A stretch of DNA of 21,849 nucleotides from a virus, in the IMG/VR virus record IMGVR_UViG_3300030380_002429, positions 12,277 through 34,125 of that record, one strand, 5' to 3'. Position numbers and translations under genes: made by a program. The notes under the pieces were generated by a model. That model saw nothing but the letters and a program-made list of their open reading frames with translations. It was not told the DNA's origin and ran no database searches. Below, piece by piece: positions 1-7,800 of this stretch (positions are counted from its first letter, which is position 1; each line of letters begins with the position of its first letter).

Positions 1-21
1 CCCCGCCACAGTTAAGCAAAG

Positions 22-789
22 TTAAAAAGGAATATTTTCGTTTTGACTTTCGCCGTCTTGAGTGTGTTTGACATTGACATCACCCTTATCAACCGACTCA
101 GCAAAAGCTTTCGCGGATGTATAAAGGTTTATATCCCCCACTTGCTTGTCCAAAGACATTTCCCATCCATGCCATTTACCTTTGCTGTTTTCTTCAGCAA
201 TAGTTGTAAGTGTGTAAACGTGTGAATACATAGGTGGAGTGAAAGGCCCATTCTTACCAGTCATTTGTCTTGACATAATCATGGACATCCACTTACGGGA
301 TTTTTTAAGTTGCGTTGACTTCATAGCAATCAATGCATTAGACGCCGTACCATCTTCTTCAATTACTTTAACATACCATTGACAGGTCTGTTCAATGTAA
401 TCACCGCTACCGTCCGTAAGATATTCTTTATTATCCTCAGAAGAACGGCTTGTTTCAGGCATATCATCCGTAGGCTTATAGATACCGACAGGTGCACCTG
501 AACCGCTACCTCTAGGTTGCCATTGAATAAAACGCCTTTGGTACGCACAAGGCACAACATTAATTTTACCTTTGTACAAAGTATTGGTAACAGTATTTAA
601 AATGTCACCTGCTTTTGCGTTATCTATTTCATCAAGCTCATCACTTTGCTTTGACAAAACTTTTAGGAAAGGTAAAGCCAAATCCTCAGTGCCAAGATTA
701 TTAAGCCCTGCACCGGCATCTTGCTCAAACATATCCATATCGAGTGTAGCGACTTTAGTATCGCCCTTAGTCTTTACTGCATTTGCCAT
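22..789 (-). CDS. Putative phage single-stranded DNA-binding protein with SSB-like C-terminal tail
   Basis: This 255-residue soluble protein has no signal peptide or membrane segment. Its clearest feature is the extreme C-terminus, an acidic and polar stretch ending in NENIPF. This closely resembles the acidic 'DDDIPF' tip by which bacterial SSB recruits replication and repair partners. The body has beta-type segments (for example around residues 130-145 and 185-200) and a basic patch KKSRKWM near residues 162-168. I could not recognise an OB fold with certainty. The ATG overlaps the stop codon of the upstream gene (TAATG) and follows a strong AAAGGAGG ribosome binding site, so the two genes are translationally coupled. 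The neighbouring helicase fits a replication/recombination role. The tail motif is seen; the ssDNA-binding role is inferred. It could instead be another recombination accessory protein. Confidence 0.6.
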   Translation of the reverse strand: MANAVKTKGDTKVATLDMDMFEQDAGAGLNNLGTEDLALPFLKVLSKQSDELDEIDNAKAGDILNTVTNTLYKGKINVVPCAYQRRFIQWQPRGSGSGAPVGIYKPTDDMPETSRSSEDNKEYLTDGSGDYIEQTCQWYVKVIEEDGTASNALIAMKSTQLKKSRKWMSMIMSRQMTGKNGPFTPPMYSHVYTLTTIAEENSKGKWHGWEMSLDKQVGDINLYTSAKAFAESVDKGDVNVKHTQDGESQNENIPF

Positions 790-1367
790 TATTTTCCTCC
801 TTTAATTACAGCTCGTTGACCAACAAAAGCCCCAAATAATTCCATTGGGAACTCGTCACCATTTTCGACACGTTCTTTTACAAACGCCCGAAGTGTTGAG
901 GAATGAACCTCAGTTTTCTTATCTGGCACAAAACCTTTGTCTTTTGCCATTTCAAAAAAACTATCCGCTTGGTTGTCTTCACCCATACCAAAGTTACAGG
1001 CAACAACATTTTTGACAATATCGCCAAAACCATTATCGCGTAGCCATTGATAAGCCTGTATGCGATTAGCAACAGGAATAGAAGCTCCATAAGTTTTCTT
1101 GATTTCTACTGACGACCCGTCAGCCATTTTAAAACTTGACATACCAAGTTCGGTTAGAAGTTGAGGTAAGTCCTCATCTGTTAACTTCATAAGGTTCTTC
1201 TTACACTCTTTTAAGTTTTCTTCTAAGACCTTTACATGTTCTGTTTCAGTTTTAATCATAGCCGCAAGATTTGCGGCCTGTTTGAGTTGCACATCTCCAA
1301 TAACTAGAGATGAGGAAGTTTTCTCAGCAACATCACTTTCCATAAGGGATGCTATATCATCTTGCAT
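789..1367 (-). CDS. Conserved-looking phage protein of unknown function, early/replication module
   Basis: This 192-residue protein is predicted to be cytoplasmic. Residues about 28-70 form a long charged helix with heptad-like spacing (KTETEHVKVLEENLKECKK), probably a coiled coil. A mixed alpha/beta domain follows, containing MADGSSVEIKKTYGASIP (about residues 82-98), QAYQWLRDNGFGDIVKN and, near the end, TLRAFVKERVENG. From memory, proteins with this architecture recur next to ssDNA-binding or recombination genes in phages, but I cannot name a function and assign none. It is the first leftward gene from the divergent promoter region. A good GGAGG site lies six bases before the ATG, and its TAA overlaps the next ATG. 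The start is well supported and the gene is certain; its role is not. Confidence 0.85.
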   Translation of the reverse strand: MQDDIASLMESDVAEKTSSSLVIGDVQLKQAANLAAMIKTETEHVKVLEENLKECKKNLMKLTDEDLPQLLTELGMSSFKMADGSSVEIKKTYGASIPVANRIQAYQWLRDNGFGDIVKNVVACNFGMGEDNQADSFFEMAKDKGFVPDKKTEVHSSTLRAFVKERVENGDEFPMELFGAFVGQRAVIKGGK

Positions 1368-1405
1368 CGTTGTCCTCCGTCCGTTGTTAAAAAGTATTTC
1401 TACTC

Positions 1406-1434
1406 TTGATTTTTCTTATTTAATCTTATACAAT
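1406..1434 (+). promoter_or_regulatory. Predicted rightward sigma70-like promoter for the helicase
   Basis: TTGATT at 1406-1411 and TACAAT at 1429-1434 are separated by exactly 17 bp. Both are near-consensus -35 and -10 hexamers. The predicted start of transcription is about 1441, some 22 nt before the helicase ATG at 1463. This argues against the TTG at 1439 as the start codon, because it would lie at or before the transcript's 5' end. It is the only strong promoter-like sequence I found serving the single rightward gene. Confidence 0.6.
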
Positions 1435-1445
1435 CCTATTGTCAA
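1418..1445 (-). promoter_or_regulatory. Predicted leftward sigma70-like promoter for the ssDNA-binding operon
   Basis: Read on the minus strand, a perfect TTGACA (-35, positions 1445 to 1440) is followed after 16 bp by TTAAAT (positions 1423 to 1418), a 4/6 match to the -10 consensus. A 17-bp reading gives TAAATA. This would start transcription near 1411, leaving a leader of about 43 nt before the ATG at 1367 and its GGAGG site at 1374-1378. The -35 is consensus and the -10 is weak, so the element may need an activator or be only moderately active. Confidence 0.45.
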
Positions 1446-1462
1446 GTAGTAAAGAGAAAAAA

Positions 1463-2899
1463 ATGTATAAATTTAAAACAAAGCCTTATAAGCATCAAGA
1501 AAAAGTTTTTCATCAATCTAAAGATGAAAAAAACTTTGCCTTGTTTATGGAGATGGGCACCGGAAAAACTAAGGTTGCAATAGATACTATTGGTTACTTG
1601 TATCAAAGTAAGAAAATAGATGCAGCTTTCATTATAGCACCTAAAGGTGTTTATGATAACTGGGTGCACAAAGAAATACCACAGCATCTACCAGATAACA
1701 TTCCAAGCATCGTGTTGCGTTGGCAACCCAACATTACCCAAACATATAAGAAAGAGTTTCTGGACTTTGTAGAAGCGTCAGGGCACCTTAAATTGTTTGT
1801 GATGAATATAGAAGCCTTATCTACAGAGAAGGGCTCTGAGACGGCTAAATGGCTGTTTCGTAAGCATCCTAAAAGCATGATGGTGGTAGACGAATCGACA
1901 ACAATCAAGAATAGAAAAGCTATGCGCACACGCAATGTAATTAGTTTGGGTCAATTGTGTAGCTATAAACGTATACTTACGGGATCTCCTGTTACTAAGT
2001 CACCCATGGATTTGTTTTCTCAGATTGGTTTTCTATCGGATAAACTGTTAGGTTTTACCAGTTACTATGCCTTTCAAGGTCGGTATGCCGTGGTCAAACG
2101 TAGAACAATGGGCCACCGCTCTTTTCAGGAGATAGCCGGCTACCAAAGACTGGATGAGCTTAATGAAAAGATAGAAGCATTTAGTAGTCGTGTGCTGAAG
2201 AAAGACTGTCTTGATTTACCAGACAAAATATTTGTACGCCGTAACGTACCTTTGACAGATGACCAGAAAAAACATTACACTGAGATGAAGAAGCTTGCTT
2301 TGACTTTGTTTCAAGATGGTATGCTGTCTACTACATCCAGTGTTTTGACACAGATTATGCGTTTACAGCAGATATGTTGCGGGTTTATCAAAGATGACGA
2401 TGATACAATTCGAAGCATAAGCTCTAATCGTATAACAGAACTGGTTGATATATTAAACGAAACAAGTGGCAAAGTTATTATATGGGCTTCTTTTGTACAT
2501 GACATAACCGCGATTCGTGATGCGTTGGCCAAAGAGTTTGGGGAACAATCTGTTGTTACTTACTACGGAGAAACACCACAGGAAGAACGACAGCAGATTG
2601 TAAAGAACTTTCAGGAAGATCAAACAACACGTTTCTTTATTGGTCAACCGCGTACAGGTGGTTTTGGTTTAACGCTTACAGCCGCAAGCACCGTGATTTA
2701 CTATTCTAACAGTTATGATCTTGAGATACGTTTACAGAGTGAAGACAGAGCGCATCGTATTGGTCAGAAAAATAATGTAACTTATATTGACCTAGTATCA
2801 CCTGGTACTATAGATGAGAAGATAATCAATGCTTTACGAGACAAGATTGATATTGCAGGTCAGGTGTTAGGCGAGAGTATTGAAAGTTGGATAGTTTAA
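1463..2899 (+). CDS. SNF2-type DEAD/DEAH superfamily 2 helicase (ATPase)
   Basis: This 478-residue ATP-dependent DNA translocase/helicase carries the SF2 motifs in order. A Q-motif-like KPYKHQEKVF is at 7-16, Walker A MGTGKT at 31-36, the DEST box at 143-146, LTGSP (motif III) at 172-176, GGFGLTLT (motif V) at 399-406 and SEDRAHRIGQ (motif VI) at 426-435. The DRAHRIGQ signature is typical of the SNF2 branch. Both RecA-like lobes are complete and no accessory DNA-binding domain is apparent. Phage proteins of this type are thought to act in replication, branch migration or recombination. I prefer the ATG at 1463 over an in-frame TTG at 1439 because the promoter predicts a start near 1441. The gene stands alone on this strand. 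Its last 33 nt overlap, tail to tail, the 3' end of the leftward 261-aa gene. Confidence 0.93.
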   Translation: MYKFKTKPYKHQEKVFHQSKDEKNFALFMEMGTGKTKVAIDTIGYLYQSKKIDAAFIIAPKGVYDNWVHKEIPQHLPDNIPSIVLRWQPNITQTYKKEFLDFVEASGHLKLFVMNIEALSTEKGSETAKWLFRKHPKSMMVVDESTTIKNRKAMRTRNVISLGQLCSYKRILTGSPVTKSPMDLFSQIGFLSDKLLGFTSYYAFQGRYAVVKRRTMGHRSFQEIAGYQRLDELNEKIEAFSSRVLKKDCLDLPDKIFVRRNVPLTDDQKKHYTEMKKLALTLFQDGMLSTTSSVLTQIMRLQQICCGFIKDDDDTIRSISSNRITELVDILNETSGKVIIWASFVHDITAIRDALAKEFGEQSVVTYYGETPQEERQQIVKNFQEDQTTRFFIGQPRTGGFGLTLTAASTVIYYSNSYDLEIRLQSEDRAHRIGQKNNVTYIDLVSPGTIDEKIINALRDKIDIAGQVLGESIESWIV

Positions 2900-3652
2900 C
2901 ATTGGATATAACTGATTAGAATTAATTATATCGGCGCCGGCCACAGTTGGATTGTTAAATGCAACTTGGTTTGGCGTTAATGCAAAGTCTGACATGACGG
3001 TAGAAGTATCTACGGGTTTTGTCTGATTAACAGGCAGTGATCCTATACCGGCTAATGTAATAGGTATTTGTTCATCATTTTGCGGAGCTAAACCTTTTTG
3101 TAAATAACTGTAATATTCTGGATTTGTTCTTTGAAGAAAAGGCAGGATGCCACTTAAATAGTCCTGTGCTGTTTTAATTCCAGAACCAATAGGATTAAAC
3201 ATTCCCTGTAAAGCTCCAATACCTTTACCCAACAAACTATCTTTGAGCCTTTCTTCTCTACCTTTAAGAAAATCTTCGTAATCAGCTGCGGTTAATTTTT
3301 GTTGACTTGCAGCAAATTGGTTAGGGTAAATAGTGTCTTGGTCAAAATCTCTTTGAGAGGGATCGTATAAAGCATTAACAAGGCGTTGGTACTGCTGTCT
3401 TGTGTAGGGTTTATCACCGCTACCCGCTGTGTCTAAACCGCGTAAGCCTGTTCCAAAAGTAGCAATGCCCATCTTTTCAAGACGGTTAAGCTCTTTCATA
3501 ACATCTTTGGAGCCTTTTCTAAGTTCTCCGGCGGCTATTTGATTTTTTAATTTATTAAGGTCAGCTTTAGCGATAGCTGTCTGATCGTCCCGCGTGTCGG
3601 GATTAGAGCTTAAATTAGAACCAAATTTACCACCACTAATAGTTACGGGCAC
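2867..3652 (-). CDS. Uncharacterised protein at the end of the virion operon
   Basis: This 261-residue protein has no recognised family. It is hydrophilic, with a charged helical N-terminal third (KADLNKLKNQIAAGELRKGS near 30-49), Gly/Pro-containing segments in the middle (LLGKGIGALQGMFNPIGSG near 140-158) and an Asn/Pro-rich C-terminus. No convincing transmembrane span is present. It starts with GTG three bases after the TAG of the 237-aa gene, with an AAGGA-like site about ten bases upstream, consistent with coupled translation. As the last gene of the leftward late operon, after internal virion genes and the endolysin, it is probably a minor virion or late accessory protein; this is inference from position only. 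Its last 33 nt are antisense to the end of the helicase gene. Confidence 0.8.
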   Translation of the reverse strand: MPVTISGGKFGSNLSSNPDTRDDQTAIAKADLNKLKNQIAAGELRKGSKDVMKELNRLEKMGIATFGTGLRGLDTAGSGDKPYTRQQYQRLVNALYDPSQRDFDQDTIYPNQFAASQQKLTAADYEDFLKGREERLKDSLLGKGIGALQGMFNPIGSGIKTAQDYLSGILPFLQRTNPEYYSYLQKGLAPQNDEQIPITLAGIGSLPVNQTKPVDTSTVMSDFALTPNQVAFNNPTVAGADIINSNQLYPMLNYPTFNTLA

Positions 3653-3655
3653 TTA

Positions 3656-4369
3656 CTAATCCTTCAAAGACATTTGTGAAAGCAACCTTTCAGACATGGT
3701 AGGTCTTCCTTGAGGTAAAGAGATAGCATTCTCTCTAGGAAACATCATTTCACCCGGTTTTAACATCATTTGTTCTCCTATGCCCATGCCTTTACCTAAT
3801 TCCATAATTTTTCTTATTTCATCTAAAGTATATCGTTGATTAGGATCTGCAAGTTGCTGTGAAGGAGGTGCTATTCCAGCGTCACTGATTACTCTTCCAC
3901 TACTGTCTACAACTAATTCACCGGGTTTTAAAACCACTGTTTTTTCTTGTTGTCTTTCTTGAGCTATAACATTACCCGCTGCATCCAAAACTGTTTGACC
4001 GGGTTTTAAAACCATTGTTCTTTCTTGTGGTTTTTGACCTAAAACCTCGCCATCTGAGTTCATCAAAACTTCGCCGGGTTTAAGTATCATGGGTTCCCGT
4101 ATGTTATTAGGAAAAGGTGTTGTTTCATCCATTCCTAACATACTTTTAGCTCTGCCAATAGCAGTGGGGTCTGTAACCATTTCCTGCAATATAGATTGTA
4201 CATCCTCACCCGTTTGTTCAGCAAGCCTTCTTGCTAAAGGCATCAATATTTCATACATTTGCGGTATGGACATGCCTTGGCCAAAATTAGGACTGCTTGT
4301 ATCACCCGCATCTGCTGGTGGTCCTTCATCCGGCATTGAATCTATTAATCCCATAATTCCTTCAGCCAT
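3656..4369 (-). CDS. Short LKPGE-repeat protein, putative virion/ejection accessory protein
   Basis: This 237-residue protein has three parts. Residues 1-90 are acidic and partly helical, including a segment rich in L, A and R (MYEILMPLARRLAEQTGEDV, 38-57). Residues 94-165 hold three tandem copies of a roughly 25-residue repeat: MILKPGEVLMNSDGEVL, MVLKPGQTVLDAAGNVI and VVLKPGELVVDSSGRVI. The C-terminal part has a short helix and a degenerate fourth copy, MMLKPGEMMF, at 201-210. The same repeat builds the middle of the 1049-aa protein encoded at 8806-11955, so the two probably share a fold and perhaps a site of action. The ATG lies inside the last codons of the endolysin gene, with an 8-nt overlap. 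The function is unknown; a structural or ejection role is inferred from the shared repeat and the operon. Confidence 0.85.
   Translation of the reverse strand: MAEGIMGLIDSMPDEGPPADAGDTSSPNFGQGMSIPQMYEILMPLARRLAEQTGEDVQSILQEMVTDPTAIGRAKSMLGMDETTPFPNNIREPMILKPGEVLMNSDGEVLGQKPQERTMVLKPGQTVLDAAGNVIAQERQQEKTVVLKPGELVVDSSGRVISDAGIAPPSQQLADPNQRYTLDEIRKIMELGKGMGIGEQMMLKPGEMMFPRENAISLPQGRPTMSERLLSQMSLKD
3875..4090 (-). repeat. Three tandem LKPGE/Q protein repeats
   Basis: Three consecutive coding repeats of about 25-26 codons encode residues 94-165 of the 237-aa protein. Each has LKPG[EQ], then a hydrophobic pair, then [DN]xxG, then a hydrophobic strand. At the DNA level two copies share the 12-bp palindrome GGTTTTAAAACC (3924-3935 and 4002-4013, 78 nt apart). 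The nucleotide similarity suggests fairly recent duplication or conversion. Confidence 0.85.
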
Positions 4370-4892
4370 TGTTTTTCTCCTTCATAGCCATTTCAACTGC
4401 CTTCTCTCTGGTTTCTTCGTTACGTCTTAACCAACCTTTGCCGAAAGTATCAAAGGTATTAAGTGAACGATAGAACTTTTCACGTTCCATAGCAAGGAAC
4501 TGAATAGTTTTTTCTGCTGGTATGTCAACAACGTGTCCCACGGTCTTTGGTCCGATGACCCCGTCAACTGTTGCGCCCACACATCTTTGTAAAGAAGTAG
4601 CTGCTCGTGCTGGCCCGCTGTTTACAGCCCAGTCAAACACAGACCAATCTACGCCGTCTGGTAGGTCATCACCTTTTACTTTGTCCCAATAACGCTTTCT
4701 ATATATTTCTGCGATTTCTTCATCTTTTATATTTCTAAGTTCATCATCTGTGCATTCACGACCTAAGTATTCTTCATATACTTTCTTGGTCACCCCTTTC
4801 ATTGTGCTGCCGCCAGGATCTTTTGAATGTGAGCTCCAACCTCCTTCGTGCACAAGTAACATTTCTAAACATTTATCAAAGTTTTCTCTCAT
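4362..4892 (-). CDS. Endolysin, glycoside hydrolase family 108 N-acetylmuramidase
   Basis: This 176-residue peptidoglycan hydrolase is predicted to cleave the MurNAc-GlcNAc backbone at host lysis. The GH108 hallmarks are present. HEGGW at 15-19 contains the predicted catalytic Glu16. The DPGGSTMKGVT loop is at 25-35, and FDWAVNSGP at 86-94 follows the YWDKVKGDDLP segment. The C-terminal part, including GATVDGVIGPKTV at 106-118, matches the peptidoglycan-binding domain usually paired with GH108. Length is typical and the enzyme looks complete. There is no N-terminal signal or anchor helix, so export would need a holin, and no holin-like gene is visible here. The gene starts two bases after the stop of the 1303-aa virion protein gene and overlaps the following gene by 8 nt, so it is expressed with late virion genes. 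Confidence 0.92.
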   Translation of the reverse strand: MRENFDKCLEMLLVHEGGWSSHSKDPGGSTMKGVTKKVYEEYLGRECTDDELRNIKDEEIAEIYRKRYWDKVKGDDLPDGVDWSVFDWAVNSGPARAATSLQRCVGATVDGVIGPKTVGHVVDIPAEKTIQFLAMEREKFYRSLNTFDTFGKGWLRRNEETREKAVEMAMKEKNNG

Positions 4893-4894
4893 AA

Positions 4895-7800
4895 TTACCC
4901 CATTAATGATCCAATGCCCGCCTGTCTCATACGGTTAACATCAGATGTTATGTCAAAAGGAAAAGCTGCGGCCAGTTTTGCCCTTTGATTTTGGTTTACG
5001 TTTGGCCCTGCTATTGGTTGTATTGGTGAAGCAGATGCTAAAGACGGACTAATCATCTCAGGTGGTGGCCCTTGAGTCGTGGGTAGTGAGGGAAGAACGG
5101 AGGGTTGCACCGCAGATACTTTATCCTCAGAGGTAGTAGGCACGACATATTCTTCATCTGTTACTTCTCTAGCAACGCTAGGCGATATTCTAGAAGTAGG
5201 CATCAAACCTGCATCAATAAATAAATCTAGTATTACCTTAGATATTCTATTGTACTCACCTACATTTTTTGGTTCTCGCATCATCGCTGCTAATTTTTTT
5301 GGATCTCTCATAAGTTCGCCCATAACATCCATTTTCATAGAATTAGGTAAATCTGCAAACATACGGCGAAGCAATTTAGAACCCGCAGAAGCTTCAATAA
5401 GACCTGCACCACCTGTTCTTCCCGGAATAATAGAACCTGCTATAGTTCCTAATTTAGCACCTGCAAGCCTTTGAGCAAAATCTGCAAAAAAACCAAAACC
5501 CTCAACTACTTCATCTATGCCTTTTCCAGCAACAGCGTTTTCATATTTAATAAATTGTTCTAATACTTTTTTCATTTGCCCAACTTCTGCTGAAGTTGCA
5601 ACACCTTGCTCAACCATAAATTTTGATAAAACCATATCAAAAGAATTTGGCACTTTACTAAATAAAGTATCGTACATGGCTCTTGGATTAAAAGTCTGGG
5701 AAGTCATGCCCCCTTTAACCATAGCAAATTCAAGTATTGAAGATCGCAACCCCGTCATAGCTGCTTTTCTTTTATCAGCATCGGTAACTCTATTAACAAT
5801 TTTAACTAAATTCATTAAGTCTCTTTTAGGTGCTTTAGAGTTAAAAGCCTTTGTAACAGCAAGCGTAGGATTTTCTACATTAGGTAAAAGATCCATAAAG
5901 GTTGTTTGATTTTTATATTTTTGTTGTATGGCACCTAGTTTGAGACTTTTAGAACCATCTAATGAAGCGTATTTTTTAGTCCATGATTGTAATAAATGTT
6001 GTGCTCTCTGTTCGTTTAACAAATCCTCTTTTAGTTCGGGAAAACCTGCGTAACCTTTAGAAGGATCAGGGTCTAAAATTTCTTTATTAGATTTTACCCA
6101 TTTTAAAACTTCTTCCTGATTAACACTTCCGTCTGATTTGATAGCCTTAGAACGAATATTTCTAATCATTTGATCTAAGGAACCAGTAATTGTTGCAGGA
6201 ACACTTACTTCTTTTTCTAAAACCTCATCATAATATTTGTTACTTAAATTAAATTTTCTTCCAAATTTGCTAACGTCACTAAGTTGTGTAATTCTTAAAT
6301 AAGTTGGGTCAGATCCTCCCCCAAAAATTTCTTTACCTAATAATTCAGGAGGTAATGTCTGCGCACCACTTTTTAGTTTGTCTCTAAGTTTGCCAGTAAA
6401 AGCTCTTGTGTAAGTATCATTTAAAGCTAAACTAAAAGCTCTTGCTTCACCATAAGCTTGTTTAAGATCTACGTCATCAATTTGTGCCGCAAATCCATTA
6501 ATGTCGTCTAACATGGCTTGTTGTAATATAAACATTAACTCTGATCCGGGTTCATTACCTGCTTTTAATCTTTTGCCTTCTTTTAAAATTCTAGACCGCA
6601 TTTCAATTAAACTACCTATCGTAATAGGATCATCCGGAACACCAGTTGTAAAATCAGTAAAAGACTCAGCTTGCTCAGAAGCTTCTACTCTTGCTTTTTC
6701 AGAAAGTTTTCTTGCATACTTTTGAATTTGTTTAAGTTTAGCTTTTTCGCCGGCCCTCATATATTTGCCGTATTCTATCATTCTCTGATCTATGGCTTGA
6801 GCAACTATGTCGGCATAAGCTCCGGGTAAATTAGGGCCGTCAAGATTAAGTCTATCTATTGATGTCTTACTTATAAAATTATTTTGAATTATACCTTGAA
6901 CACCTTGATTCACAGGTTGATAATCATAGATAGTTGAAGCAGCTATGTTTTCAAATTCTTGTATTACGTCAGAAGTTCCTAAAGATGTAATTTGTTGATT
7001 AACACGGTTTAAATTTTTAGAAACAACTGGGGCAGAACCTGCATCCTCTGGGTCAATATCTCCAATATCAATGCCTGATCTTTTAAGAAAATCTTTAATT
7101 GGTTTTGATATTTTACTTAAATCGTATTGTTTTGCACTTATGTCATTTGGTAAAACACCACCTTCGTTTACAGATTTTAGTGTATTTATATACTTAAAAG
7201 CAGTTAAATCTTCTAACCCAATTTCAAGATTTTTTAAAGGTCCCCATAAATTATCTTCAACTTTTCTAGCTTCCTCTAAAGAACCTAAAACAGCGTTAGA
7301 AATTTTTACGCCTAATTGAGTGGTGCTTACGTTAGAACCTTCTACTCTCGCAGAAGCTTCCAATAATTTTTGAACTCTTTTCGTATAGCCACTTTCTAAT
7401 ATTGACATTATGTAATCATTTTTTAACTTAGCCGCTAATTTTAAAGCATTTTTGTCACCTGTTTGCGTCAAAACATTAATTACATTTCTAAATGCTTTTG
7501 CTGCAGCTATGTCTGCGTCTGACTTTTCTTTACCAAAACCCGGACTACTTTGTTCGATAGCAGCTTCAATAGCCGCTAAAGTAGGGCTTCCTGATAGTTG
7601 TGCTGCGGATAATTTTCCCCCACTTTCTACAAGTTTTTTTAAATCATCCGGTAAATTTGCTTCATCAATTCCAAAAACATTGTCAGATTCCAAAGCTTTA
7701 ATAACCGCATCAGGGTCTTCACCTGCTTGCTCTAACAATTCTAATATTCGATTAACGCCTTGCTGTTGACGTTTTGTTTGAAATACGTTTAAGCCTTCTT

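Noticed and set aside
1-21. Start of another leftward gene (GTG at about 9) after the ssDNA-binding gene
   Set aside because: There is no ribosome binding site and only a few codons are visible, so it cannot be called.
768-777. Reading the DLDKDG loop of the 1049-aa protein (residues 768-777) as proof of a calcium-binding or EF-hand domain
   Set aside because: Only a single short loop is seen and no paired helix-loop-helix; it is mentioned only as a possible loop. The coordinates given here are residue numbers.
1439-1462. TTG-initiated N-terminal extension of the helicase
   Set aside because: The predicted transcription start near 1441 lies after the TTG, and the ATG at 1463 begins directly before the family's Q-motif region.
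2930-2950. GC-rich palindrome GGCGCC with flanking CCGGCC as a terminator between converging genes
   Set aside because: It lies inside the 261-aa coding region, the symmetry is short and no U-run follows, so termination is not supported.
4089-4430. Rightward 113-residue frame across the endolysin/237-aa junction
   Set aside because: It lies antisense to two well-supported coupled genes and has no recognisable features.
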